The notes under the pieces: generated by a model
Told to the model about the DNA's origin: nothing
What the model saw: only the letters and a program-made list of their open reading frames with translations
The model's database searches: none
Source: GCA-003244245 sp050700495
Lineage (GTDB): Bacteria; Actinomycetota; Actinomycetes; Mycobacteriales; Pseudonocardiaceae
Length of the DNA: 11,532 nucleotides
Assembly (NCBI GenBank): GCA_050700495.1
Contig: JBOHHF010000522.1
Coordinates: forward strand, 1 to 11,532
Direction: 5' to 3'
Shown here: positions 6,068 to 11,532 of the stretch, piece after piece
Numbering within the stretch: position 1 is the first letter of the stretch
Layout of the letters: every line of letters starts with the position of its first letter
Program-made: the position numbers and the translations under genes

Positions 6068-6727
6068 TCAGTTGCCGTTGCGCAGCACGACCGCGACGAT
6101 CCCGGCCAGGTGCTCCAGACGGATGACCTCGGCGGCGCGGAACATCGGCCCGCCCGGGCGACCTACCAGCAAGACTTTTTCCGAGTCTCCCAGCGGGGTC
6201 GCCGCCAGCTCGGTGCCCAGCTCCCGCCAGGTCACCGGGACCCAGGCGTCCTCGCCGTCCAGGATCGTCGCGCGGCGCAGCGGCCACCATGGCAGCTGCA
6301 TCGTCCGGGTCTCCGGCGCGGCGAAAGAGCCGGTGATCCGGTGTGGTGACCCCTCCGTGGTGGTGAGCACGACCGCCCATCCCGCTCGGATGATCTTGGG
6401 CACTCCGTCGGTGAAAGTCTGCAGGCCGCGGCCCGGATCAGCGGCGACTTGCTCCACCAGCTCCAGCTCGCGGTGCGTGTCCAGGACACCTGCCCACGGG
6501 CGGACGGCGTCGACCTCGACTCCCTCGACGGATTCCGCCGCGGTGATCAACATGTCCGGCAGCCGGCCGGAGGGGAGTTCCACGACGAGGTCGTCGATGG
6601 CTATGCCGGATCTTCGCTCGACGACGTCCAGGCTGAGGATGTCGCAGCCCACCTTGCCCAGCGCAGTGGCTACCGCGCCGAGTGCTCCGGGTCGATCCGG
6701 GAGCTGGAGCCGGATCAGAAAGGACAT
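6068..6727 (-). CDS. ACT-domain protein next to gatCAB
   Basis: The protein is 219 residues from ATG 6727; GTG 6769 in the same frame would add 14 residues of low-complexity-looking sequence. The N-terminal 70 residues form an ACT domain, a small amino-acid-binding regulatory fold. IRLQLPDRPGALGAVATALG carries the LPDRPGxLG turn typical of ligand-binding ACT domains. It is followed by a strand-helix pattern, CDILSLDVVERRSGIAIDDLVVELP. The remaining 150 residues (for example GVPKIIRAGWAVVLTTTEGS and WWPLRRATILDGEDAWVPVTW) are not a family I can name. The gene is divergent from gatC. From memory, similar ACT proteins sit beside gatC in other actinobacteria, suggesting a link to glutamine or glutamate sensing; that link is inference. 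ATG 6727 is preferred because homologous ACT proteins start close to the first strand. Confidence 0.75.
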   Translation of the reverse strand: MSFLIRLQLPDRPGALGAVATALGKVGCDILSLDVVERRSGIAIDDLVVELPSGRLPDMLITAAESVEGVEVDAVRPWAGVLDTHRELELVEQVAADPGRGLQTFTDGVPKIIRAGWAVVLTTTEGSPHRITGSFAAPETRTMQLPWWPLRRATILDGEDAWVPVTWRELGTELAATPLGDSEKVLLVGRPGGPMFRAAEVIRLEHLAGIVAVVLRNGN

Positions 6728-6760
6728 CCGCCGCCGTGCCTGTTCATCCGGTCCGCTCCA

Positions 6761-6777
6761 TTCGGGCACCGCCCGAA
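6761..6777. promoter_or_regulatory. 17-bp inverted repeat upstream of the ACT-domain gene
   Basis: TTCGGGC-ACC-GCCCGAA is a perfect 7-bp inverted repeat with a 3-nt centre, followed by a third overlapping arm TCGGGC at 6779-6784. It lies 34-50 bp upstream of ATG 6727 and would overlap GTG 6769. It could be a repressor operator or a leader hairpin. No known binding protein is suggested by the sequence alone. Confidence 0.4.
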
Positions 6778-6922
6778 CTCGGGCTACGCCATATTTCGGC
6801 CACGGAACTCCGATCGCCCGTGCGCTCGCCGGCCGTCGATTGTGGCAGAACGAGCCGGAGGTTGCTCAGCCCGTCGTGACGCCGGCTGCCCAGCCCGCGG
6901 GGGTTGGGTGCCCGCCGCGGCC

Positions 6923-6928
6923 TAGACT
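6923..6928 (+). promoter_or_regulatory. Possible -10 element of the gatCAB operon
   Basis: TAGACT fits the loose TAnnnT -10 pattern common in actinobacteria and lies 41 bp before the gatC GTG. A good -35 box at the right distance is not visible. The rest of 6778-6968 contains an AT-rich spot near 6790 (CATATTTC) that may serve the divergent gene. The gatC ribosome-binding site is AGGAG at 6959-6963, 5 nt from the GTG. Confidence 0.3.
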
Positions 6929-6968
6929 CACGGTGTCAAGCCGCTATACAAGATCTCCAGGAGCCTGC

Positions 6969-7265
6969 GTGCCCACCATCTCCCGTGACGAGGTCGCGCA
7001 TCTCGCCCAGCTTGCCCGGCTGGCCGTCAGCGAGCAGGAGCTGGACCTGTTCGCCGGCCAGCTCGAGGTGATCCTCAGCTCGGTCGCTCGGGTCAGCGAG
7101 GTGGCCGCCGCGGACATCCCGCTCACCTCGCACGCGGTCGGGCTGACCAACGTGTTCCGCCAGGACGTGCCGCGCCCCGGCCTGACTCAGCACCAGGCAC
7201 TATCAGGTGCCCACACCGCTGAGCAAGGCCGCTTCCGCGTCCCGCGCATCCTGGACGAGTCATGA
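6969..7265 (+). CDS. gatC: Asp-tRNA(Asn)/Glu-tRNA(Gln) amidotransferase subunit C
   Basis: The 98-residue protein is the small subunit that wraps around GatA and stabilises the GatCAB complex, which amidates mischarged Glu-tRNA(Gln) or Asp-tRNA(Asn) in the cytosol. ISRDEVAHLAQLARLAVSEQEL is the conserved N-terminal helix. The FAGQLEVIL segment and the C-terminal ALSGAHTAEQGRFRVPRIL are GatC hallmarks, and the length is normal. GTG 6969 has AGGAG 5 nt upstream. An open frame continues far upstream (to about 5976), but it crosses the opposite-strand ACT gene and has no family support. The stop overlaps an ATG (TCATGA at 7260-7265), a coupling pattern seen between gatC and gatA elsewhere, yet here that ATG leads only to a short frame. 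Confidence 0.95.
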   Translation: MPTISRDEVAHLAQLARLAVSEQELDLFAGQLEVILSSVARVSEVAAADIPLTSHAVGLTNVFRQDVPRPGLTQHQALSGAHTAEQGRFRVPRILDES

Positions 7266-7387
7266 TCCCCGCGGCCGTTACCGCATCGCGCGGGCTCAAC
7301 GGGGTTATTCGGTTGCTGTTTGCCACGCTGAGCCTGCTGAATGCGTCGGGTTTGGGTTCGGGGGAGGTGGCATCGTGGATGAGTTGA
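7262..7387 (+). other. Short frame in the gatC-gatA spacer (41 codons)
   Basis: The spacer of 109 bp between gatC and gatA contains an ATG that overlaps the gatC stop and opens a 41-codon frame closing at TGA 7385-7387, 13 nt inside gatA. The middle is mildly hydrophobic (VIRLLFATLSLL). Whether it is translated is unknown. It may be a remnant of an older gatA start region, a coupling leader peptide, or chance. Confidence 0.2.
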
Positions 7388-8928
7388 TTCGGTTGTCTGG
7401 GGGTGAGCTGGGGAGGCTGGTTCGGGGGCGGGAGGTGTCGGCGGTCGAGGTGGCCAGGGCGTATCTGGATCGGATCGCGGTGGCGGATCCGGCAGTGCAC
7501 GCCTTCCTGCATCTCGACGCTGAGGGTGCGCTCGCCGCCGCGGCCGCCGTGGACGGCAGCCTGCAGCGTGGAGATCCGCCGGCCTCGCCGCTGGCGGGCG
7601 TGCCGTTGGCGCTCAAGGACGTGTTCACCACCGCCGACATGCCGACCACGTGCGGCTCGCGGATCCTGGAGGATTGGCGTCCGCCGTATGACGCCACGGT
7701 CACCCGCAGGCTGCGGGATGCGGGCGTGGTGATCCTGGGCAAGACCAATATGGACGAGTTCGCCATGGGTTCCTCGACGGAGAACTCCGCCTACGGTCCC
7801 ACCCGCAACCCGTGGGACCTCGACCGCGTTCCGGGCGGGTCCGGCGGTGGGTCGGCGGCGGCGGTGGCCGCTTTCGAGGCACCGCTGGCGATCGGCACCG
7901 ACACCGGCGGCTCGATCCGCCAGCCCAGCGCGGTGACCGGCACTGTTGGGGTCAAACCCACCTACGGCGGGGTCTCACGGTACGGCCTGGTGGCGTTCTC
8001 CTCCAGCCTGGACCAGGGCGGGCCGGTGGCTCGCACCGTGCTCGATGCCGCGTTGCTGCACGAAGTGATCGGCGGGTATGACCCGCTGGACTCCACCTCG
8101 ATCGACGCGCCGGTGCCGCCGGTGGTCCAAGCGGCCCGTGCGGGCGCCACCGGTGATCTGAGCGGGGTCCGGGTCGGGGTGGTCAGCCAGTTCCGCGGAG
8201 ACGGTTATCAGGCCGGCGTGCTCCGCGCGTTCGACGTCGCCGTGAGCCGGCTGCGCGAGCTGGGCGCTGCCATCGTCGAGGTGTCCTGCCCGTCGTTCGA
8301 CCATGCACTGCCCGCCTATTACCTTATCGCGCCCAGCGAGTGCTCGTCGAACCTGGCCCGCTTCGATGGGATGCGCTACGGGCTGCGGGTCGACGATGAC
8401 GGCAGTCGCAGCGCCGAGGAGGTCATGTCACTGACCCGAGAGGCCGGTTTCGGGGCCGAGGTCAAGCGCCGCATCATGCTGGGCACCTACGCATTGTCCG
8501 CCGGGTACTACGACGCCTACTACGGCCAGGCGCAGAAGGTTCGCACCTTGATCATCCGAGATTTCGCTGCGGCTTTCGAGCAGGTGGACGTGCTGGTCTC
8601 GCCGACCACGCCGACCACGGCGTTCCCGCTCGGCGAGCGGGTGGACGACCCGTTGGCGATGTACCTGTCGGACCTGTGCACGATCCCGGCCAACCTGGCG
8701 GGTAACGCCGCGCTGTCCGTCCCGGCCGGGTTGTCCGATGAGGACGGGTTACCGGTGGGCCTGCAGGTGATGGCGCCCGCGCTGGCCGATGATCGCGCCT
8801 ACCGGGTGGCTGCGGCCTACGAGGCGGCCCGGGATGCGGCCGAGGGTGGCCCGCTGGCGCACCGGGTCCCTGATCTGACCGGGGACCGCTTGCCGGGTCC
8901 GAGCATGGATAGGGTCGCGGCCCGATGA
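7375..8928 (+). CDS. gatA: Asp-tRNA(Asn)/Glu-tRNA(Gln) amidotransferase subunit A (amidase)
   Basis: The 517-residue protein is the glutaminase subunit of GatCAB: it releases ammonia from glutamine and passes it to GatB. The amidase-signature catalytic triad is present in order: Lys81 in PLALKDVF, cis-Ser156 in PGGSGGGSAAAVAA and nucleophile Ser180 in GTDTGGSIRQPSA. The conserved GKTNMDEFAMGSSTENSAYGPTRNPW stretch (122-147) and VGVKPTYGGVSRYGLVAFSSSLDQ are near-universal in GatA. The C-terminal part contains LAGNAALSVPAGLSDEDGLPVGLQ, which closes the active site. GTG 7375 is chosen because GGAGG lies at 7363-7367 and VDELIRLSGGELG matches the usual N-terminus; the frame is open further upstream into gatC without family support. 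Its stop overlaps the gatB ATG by 4 bp (ATGA), showing translational coupling. Confidence 0.97.
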   Translation: MDELIRLSGGELGRLVRGREVSAVEVARAYLDRIAVADPAVHAFLHLDAEGALAAAAAVDGSLQRGDPPASPLAGVPLALKDVFTTADMPTTCGSRILEDWRPPYDATVTRRLRDAGVVILGKTNMDEFAMGSSTENSAYGPTRNPWDLDRVPGGSGGGSAAAVAAFEAPLAIGTDTGGSIRQPSAVTGTVGVKPTYGGVSRYGLVAFSSSLDQGGPVARTVLDAALLHEVIGGYDPLDSTSIDAPVPPVVQAARAGATGDLSGVRVGVVSQFRGDGYQAGVLRAFDVAVSRLRELGAAIVEVSCPSFDHALPAYYLIAPSECSSNLARFDGMRYGLRVDDDGSRSAEEVMSLTREAGFGAEVKRRIMLGTYALSAGYYDAYYGQAQKVRTLIIRDFAAAFEQVDVLVSPTTPTTAFPLGERVDDPLAMYLSDLCTIPANLAGNAALSVPAGLSDEDGLPVGLQVMAPALADDRAYRVAAAYEAARDAAEGGPLAHRVPDLTGDRLPGPSMDRVAAR

Positions 8929-10424
8929 CCGCTGCGCTGATGGACTACGACGAGGTGCTGGAGCGCTTCGAGCCGGTGCTCGGGCTGGAGGTGCACGTCG
9001 AGCTGTCCACCGCGACGAAGATGTTCTGCGGCTGCGCCAACGTCTTCGGCGCCGAGCCCAACACCCAGGTGTGCCCGACCTGCCTGGGACTGCCCGGATC
9101 GTTGCCGGTGCTCAACGGTGCTGCCGTGGAGTCGGCGATGCGGATCGGGCTGGCGTTGAACTGTTCGATCGCCCCGTGGTGCCGGTTCGCCCGGAAGAAC
9201 TACTTCTACCCGGATATGCCGAAGAACTTTCAGACCTCCCAGTACGACGAGCCGATCGCAGTGGACGGCTCGCTGGTGGTGCAACTGCAGGACGGCTCGA
9301 CGTTCACCGTCGCCATCGAGCGCGCGCACATGGAGGAGGACACCGGCAAGTCGCTACACGTCGGCGGTGCGACCGGTCGTATTCACGGCGCAAGCCATTC
9401 CCTGCTGGACTACAACCGTGCCGGCGTCCCGCTGATCGAGATCGTCACCAAGCCGATCGTCGGCACGGGCAGCCGGGCGCCAGAGATCGCCCGCTCCTAC
9501 GTCACCGCGCTACGCGACCTGCTGCGCGCGCTGGGCGTCTCGGACGTGCGGATGGACCAGGGGTCGCTGCGCTGCGACGCCAACGTCTCACTGATGCCGC
9601 GCGGCTCGTCGACCTTCGGTACCCGAACCGAGACCAAGAACGTCAACTCGCTGCGGTCGGTGGAGCGCGCGGTGCGCCACGAGATGCGCAGGCAGGCCAT
9701 GGTGCTGGCCTCCGGTGGTTCGATCGTGCAGGAGACCCGGCATTTCCACGAGGCCACCGGCACCACGTCGCCCGGGCGGCGCAAGGAGACCTCGGAGGAC
9801 TACCGGTACTTCCCCGAACCCGACCTGGTGCCGATCGCTCCCGCCGAGGACTGGGTGGCGCGGCTGCGCGCCACGCTTCCCGAGCTGCCCTGGCAGCGCC
9901 GGGCCCGGGTGCAGGCCCAGTGGGGCCTGTCCGATCTGGAGTTGCGCGACCTGGTCAACGCCGGCGCGCTGGACCTCATCGCCGCCACCGTCGGCGCGGG
10001 CGCGCCGCCCGCCGAGGCGCGGTCGTGGTGGGTGTCCTACCTGTCCCAGCAGGCCAACTCGCGCGGTGTGGAGCTCGCCGAGCTGGACATCACCCCTAAG
10101 CAGGTGGCGCGGGTGGTCGCGCTGGTCGCCGACGGCGCGCTGACCAACAAGCTGGCCCGCCACGTCGTCGACGGGGTCCTGGCCGGCGAGGGTGCGCCCG
10201 ACGAGGTCGTTGCCGCCCGTGGCCTGGCTGTGGTGTCTGACGATGCCGCACTGACCGTCGCCGTCGAGCAGGCCCTGGCCGCCCAACCCGACATCGCCGA
10301 GAAGATCCGCGGTGGCAAGGTGGCCGCCGCCGGGGCCATCGTCGGCGCGGTGATGAAGGCGACCGGTGGCCAGGCGAATGCTGCACGCGTCCGCGAGCTG
10401 GTGCTCCAGCTCGTGAGTGCGTAA
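8925..10424 (+). CDS. gatB: Asp-tRNA(Asn)/Glu-tRNA(Gln) amidotransferase subunit B
   Basis: The 499-residue protein is the tRNA-binding kinase/transamidase subunit of GatCAB: it phosphorylates the Glu or Asp on the mischarged tRNA and amidates it with ammonia from GatA. FEPVLGLEVHVELST at the start and a zinc site with Cys35, Cys37, Cys50 and Cys53 (MFCGCANVF, QVCPTCLGLPG) are visible. Then come KNYFYPDMPKNFQTSQYDEP, the HMEEDTGKS loop and LLDYNRAGVPLIEIVTKP, all strong GatB signatures. KETSEDYRYFPEPDLVPI at about 286-303 ends the catalytic cradle. The remaining part is the helical and YqeY-like tail that contacts tRNA, ending AARVRELVLQLVSA. ATG 8925 overlaps the gatA stop. Length and motifs are complete, with no visible damage. 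Confidence 0.97.
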   Translation: MTAALMDYDEVLERFEPVLGLEVHVELSTATKMFCGCANVFGAEPNTQVCPTCLGLPGSLPVLNGAAVESAMRIGLALNCSIAPWCRFARKNYFYPDMPKNFQTSQYDEPIAVDGSLVVQLQDGSTFTVAIERAHMEEDTGKSLHVGGATGRIHGASHSLLDYNRAGVPLIEIVTKPIVGTGSRAPEIARSYVTALRDLLRALGVSDVRMDQGSLRCDANVSLMPRGSSTFGTRTETKNVNSLRSVERAVRHEMRRQAMVLASGGSIVQETRHFHEATGTTSPGRRKETSEDYRYFPEPDLVPIAPAEDWVARLRATLPELPWQRRARVQAQWGLSDLELRDLVNAGALDLIAATVGAGAPPAEARSWWVSYLSQQANSRGVELAELDITPKQVARVVALVADGALTNKLARHVVDGVLAGEGAPDEVVAARGLAVVSDDAALTVAVEQALAAQPDIAEKIRGGKVAAAGAIVGAVMKATGGQANAARVRELVLQLVSA

Positions 10425-10455
10425 CAGTGTTCCAGCACCCAATGCCACTCACGAG
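10410..10455. terminator. Inverted repeat at the end of gatB (possible terminator)
   Basis: CTCGTGAGTG at 10410-10419 and CACTCACGAG at 10446-10455 form a perfect 10-bp stem with a 26-nt loop. The left arm lies inside the last gatB codons. A second 6-bp pair, GGTGCT (10400-10405) and AGCACC, overlaps it and could form an alternative structure. There is no T-run. It may be a terminator or a dispersed palindromic repeat. Confidence 0.5.
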
Positions 10456-10464
10456 TTATCCACA
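10456..10464 (+). promoter_or_regulatory. DnaA-box-like sequence TTATCCACA
   Basis: A perfect match to the classical DnaA box lies immediately after the inverted repeat; a second TCCACA occurs at 10476-10481. A single box far from dnaA or an origin cluster is not evidence of an origin. It could titrate DnaA or simply be part of the leader of the next gene. The stretch up to 10536 has no clear ribosome-binding site close to the next ATG. Confidence 0.35.
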
Positions 10465-10536
10465 ACCCCCCTGATGTCCACAGCTGGGAGGTAGGACGGC
10501 GGACGCGGAGGGGTAGCTCCGGCAGCGTGTCCCGAC

Positions 10537-11532
10537 ATGCCGAGACCCCACACTGCTCGCCCCTCACCTGTCCCGCGCCAGGTGCGCGATCTGGTGGCGT
10601 GGGAACGTCTGCTGATAGCACAGCATGGTGCCGTCGACGCTGGACAGCTCGCTGCGCTCGGGGTTACTGCTGATGCCATCGCGGCCAACGTCGACGCCAG
10701 CCGATGGCGAGCCTTGCTTCCCCGGGTGTATTCGACAACCACCGGTCTGCCCCCGAGATCGACCAAGTTGTATGCCGCGCTGCTCTATGCCGGTGGCTCG
10801 GCCATCGTCAGTCACCGCACCGCCGCTGAGGAGTGGGGCATGCTGCCGGTCGAAGAAGGCCCTGTGCACGTCACAGTGCCCTATGGGTGCTCGGCGGTAT
10901 CCCAACCGCCGGAGGTGGTACTGCACCGATCCAGGGCATTCGCGTATATCGCAGTGGCAAGTATTCCTCCCCGGACCAGCCGAGCCGACACAGCCCTCGA
11001 TCTCGCCGTTGCCGAGCCGAGCGCCCGCGAGGCGATGCGTCGACTGGTCGGTGTGACAACCACGTGCGGCATCTCCTTGGCCGAGCTCGAGCGGCAGTTG
11101 ATCGAACGGCCCCCGTACCGCTACCGCCGAGCGCTCGCGTCAGCTCTGCATCGGATGGCGGGTGGTGTGGCCTCGGTGCTCGAAGATCTTTATGCGCTGG
11201 ACGTCGAGGCCGCACATGCAATCCCCTCTGCCGTGCGGCAGGTGCCTTTCGTGGTAGACGGGCACACCTTGTGGGAGGACGCCGTGTACGACCACATCGG
11301 TGTACCCCTGACCGTCCGTCTGGACGGGCGGGCATACCACTCGCACCCCACGGTCGCTTTCCGTGACCGCCGGCGGGACAACGCGGCCGAGCTGGCTGGG
11401 CGGGCACGGCTGGTGTTCGGCTGGCGAGACATCAACGAGGACGCCTGCGGCGCTGCCCGTGAGGTGCTGACGGTGTTGCACCGGCACCGTTGGCACGGGC
11501 CAGCTGGCCCGTGCCAACGGTGCCGGTGCAAC
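10537..11532 (+). CDS. AbiEi-type winged-helix / DUF559 (Vsr-like) protein, open at window end
   Basis: 332 codons are visible with no stop before the window ends. Residues about 20-70 (LLIAQHGAVDAGQLAALGVTADAI, then SRWRALLPRVYSTT) fit the N-terminal winged-helix domain of AbiEi-like antitoxins. Residues 71-130 continue as in that group, with AIVSHRTAAEEWGM. Residues about 238-300 resemble DUF559, a small PD-(D/E)xK-type domain related to Vsr endonuclease: LWEDAVYDHIG, VRLDGRAYH, FRDRRRDNAAELAGRARLVFGW. From memory the family usually has VELDG; here Glu is replaced by Arg261, so nuclease activity is doubtful. ATG 10537 follows an in-frame stop at 10492-10494 and is the first good start. The C-terminal CQRCRCN lies in a perfect palindrome, so the last ten or so residues may be artefactual. 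The role is unknown; defence or toxin-antitoxin involvement is inference from the domain names only. Confidence 0.7.
   Translation, partial: MPRPHTARPSPVPRQVRDLVAWERLLIAQHGAVDAGQLAALGVTADAIAANVDASRWRALLPRVYSTTTGLPPRSTKLYAALLYAGGSAIVSHRTAAEEWGMLPVEEGPVHVTVPYGCSAVSQPPEVVLHRSRAFAYIAVASIPPRTSRADTALDLAVAEPSAREAMRRLVGVTTTCGISLAELERQLIERPPYRYRRALASALHRMAGGVASVLEDLYALDVEAAHAIPSAVRQVPFVVDGHTLWEDAVYDHIGVPLTVRLDGRAYHSHPTVAFRDRRRDNAAELAGRARLVFGWRDINEDACGAAREVLTVLHRHRWHGPAGPCQRCRCN
11475..11532. repeat. Perfect 58-bp palindrome at the window end
   Basis: The 29 bases 11475-11503, beginning GTTGCACCGGCACC, are followed directly by their exact reverse complement, ending GGTGCCGGTGCAAC at 11532. There is no loop and no mismatch, with the centre at GGGCCAG|CTGGCCC. 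Within each arm the motif GGCAC occurs twice. It may be a strong hairpin terminator or a dispersed palindromic repeat at the 3' end of the DUF559 gene. It may equally be a contig-end fold-back produced by assembly. Confidence 0.9.

Noticed and set aside
5976..6968. Upstream extension of gatC by about 330 codons
   Set aside because: It is antisense to the ACT-domain gene and Ser/Arg-rich, and GatC has a standard length of about 98 residues from GTG 6969, with its own ribosome-binding site.
10456..10464. Replication origin
   Set aside because: A single DnaA box with no cluster, no AT-rich unwinding region and no dnaA/dnaN nearby does not support an origin.
10537..11532. Complete type IV toxin-antitoxin system
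   Set aside because: Only an AbiEi-like N-terminal domain fused to DUF559 is visible; no AbiEii-type nucleotidyltransferase toxin is present in the window.
1..11532. tRNA or rRNA genes
   Set aside because: Reading both strands by eye I saw no cloverleaf with a TTCGA-type loop and CCA-proximal stem, and no conserved rRNA segments. The check was visual only.

Overview
The window is chromosomal DNA from a high-GC actinobacterium. Coding sequences are strongly G/C-ending, GTG starts are common, and the ACT-domain gene plus gatC-gatA-gatB block fits an actinomycete, possibly Pseudonocardiales-like; that last placement is an inference from gene style only. Core genes sit at both sides of a short accessory, rearranged stretch.

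Layout. 1-395 is the 3' end of a methionine aminopeptidase gene cut by the window edge. 427-2394 is a complete IS66-family insertion sequence with one transposase gene, 22-bp imperfect terminal inverted repeats and a perfect 8-bp target duplication (CGCGAGCG). From 2423 to 5967 lies a small accessory island. Two near-identical GNAT acetyltransferase genes in direct orientation (about 508-bp repeats) flank a decayed membrane-anchored alpha/beta-hydrolase gene on the minus strand, a TetR-type repressor gene (minus) and a divergent NmrA/SDR-like NAD(P)-binding oxidoreductase gene (plus). GNAT copy 1 has lost its last residues through a 1-bp deletion, and its repeat edge coincides with the point where the hydrolase pseudogene is cut off.

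5977-6041 holds two tandem hairpin repeats between convergent genes. 6068-6727 (minus) encodes an ACT-domain protein divergent from gatC (6969), gatA (7375) and gatB (8925). These three encode the subunits of the tRNA-dependent amidotransferase that makes Gln-tRNA(Gln) and/or Asn-tRNA(Asn). gatA and gatB overlap by ATGA, whereas gatC and gatA are unusually separated by 109 bp.

After gatB come a 10-bp-arm inverted repeat and a perfect TTATCCACA motif. Then a gene open to the window end encodes an AbiEi-type winged-helix domain fused to a DUF559/Vsr-like nuclease fold whose usual catalytic Glu appears to be Arg. The last 58 bases form a perfect, loopless palindrome ending on the final base, which is either a strong hairpin or an assembly fold-back. 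I do not see a convincing new multi-gene system. The best leads are the terminal palindrome, the duplicated GNAT island and the AbiEi-DUF559 protein.
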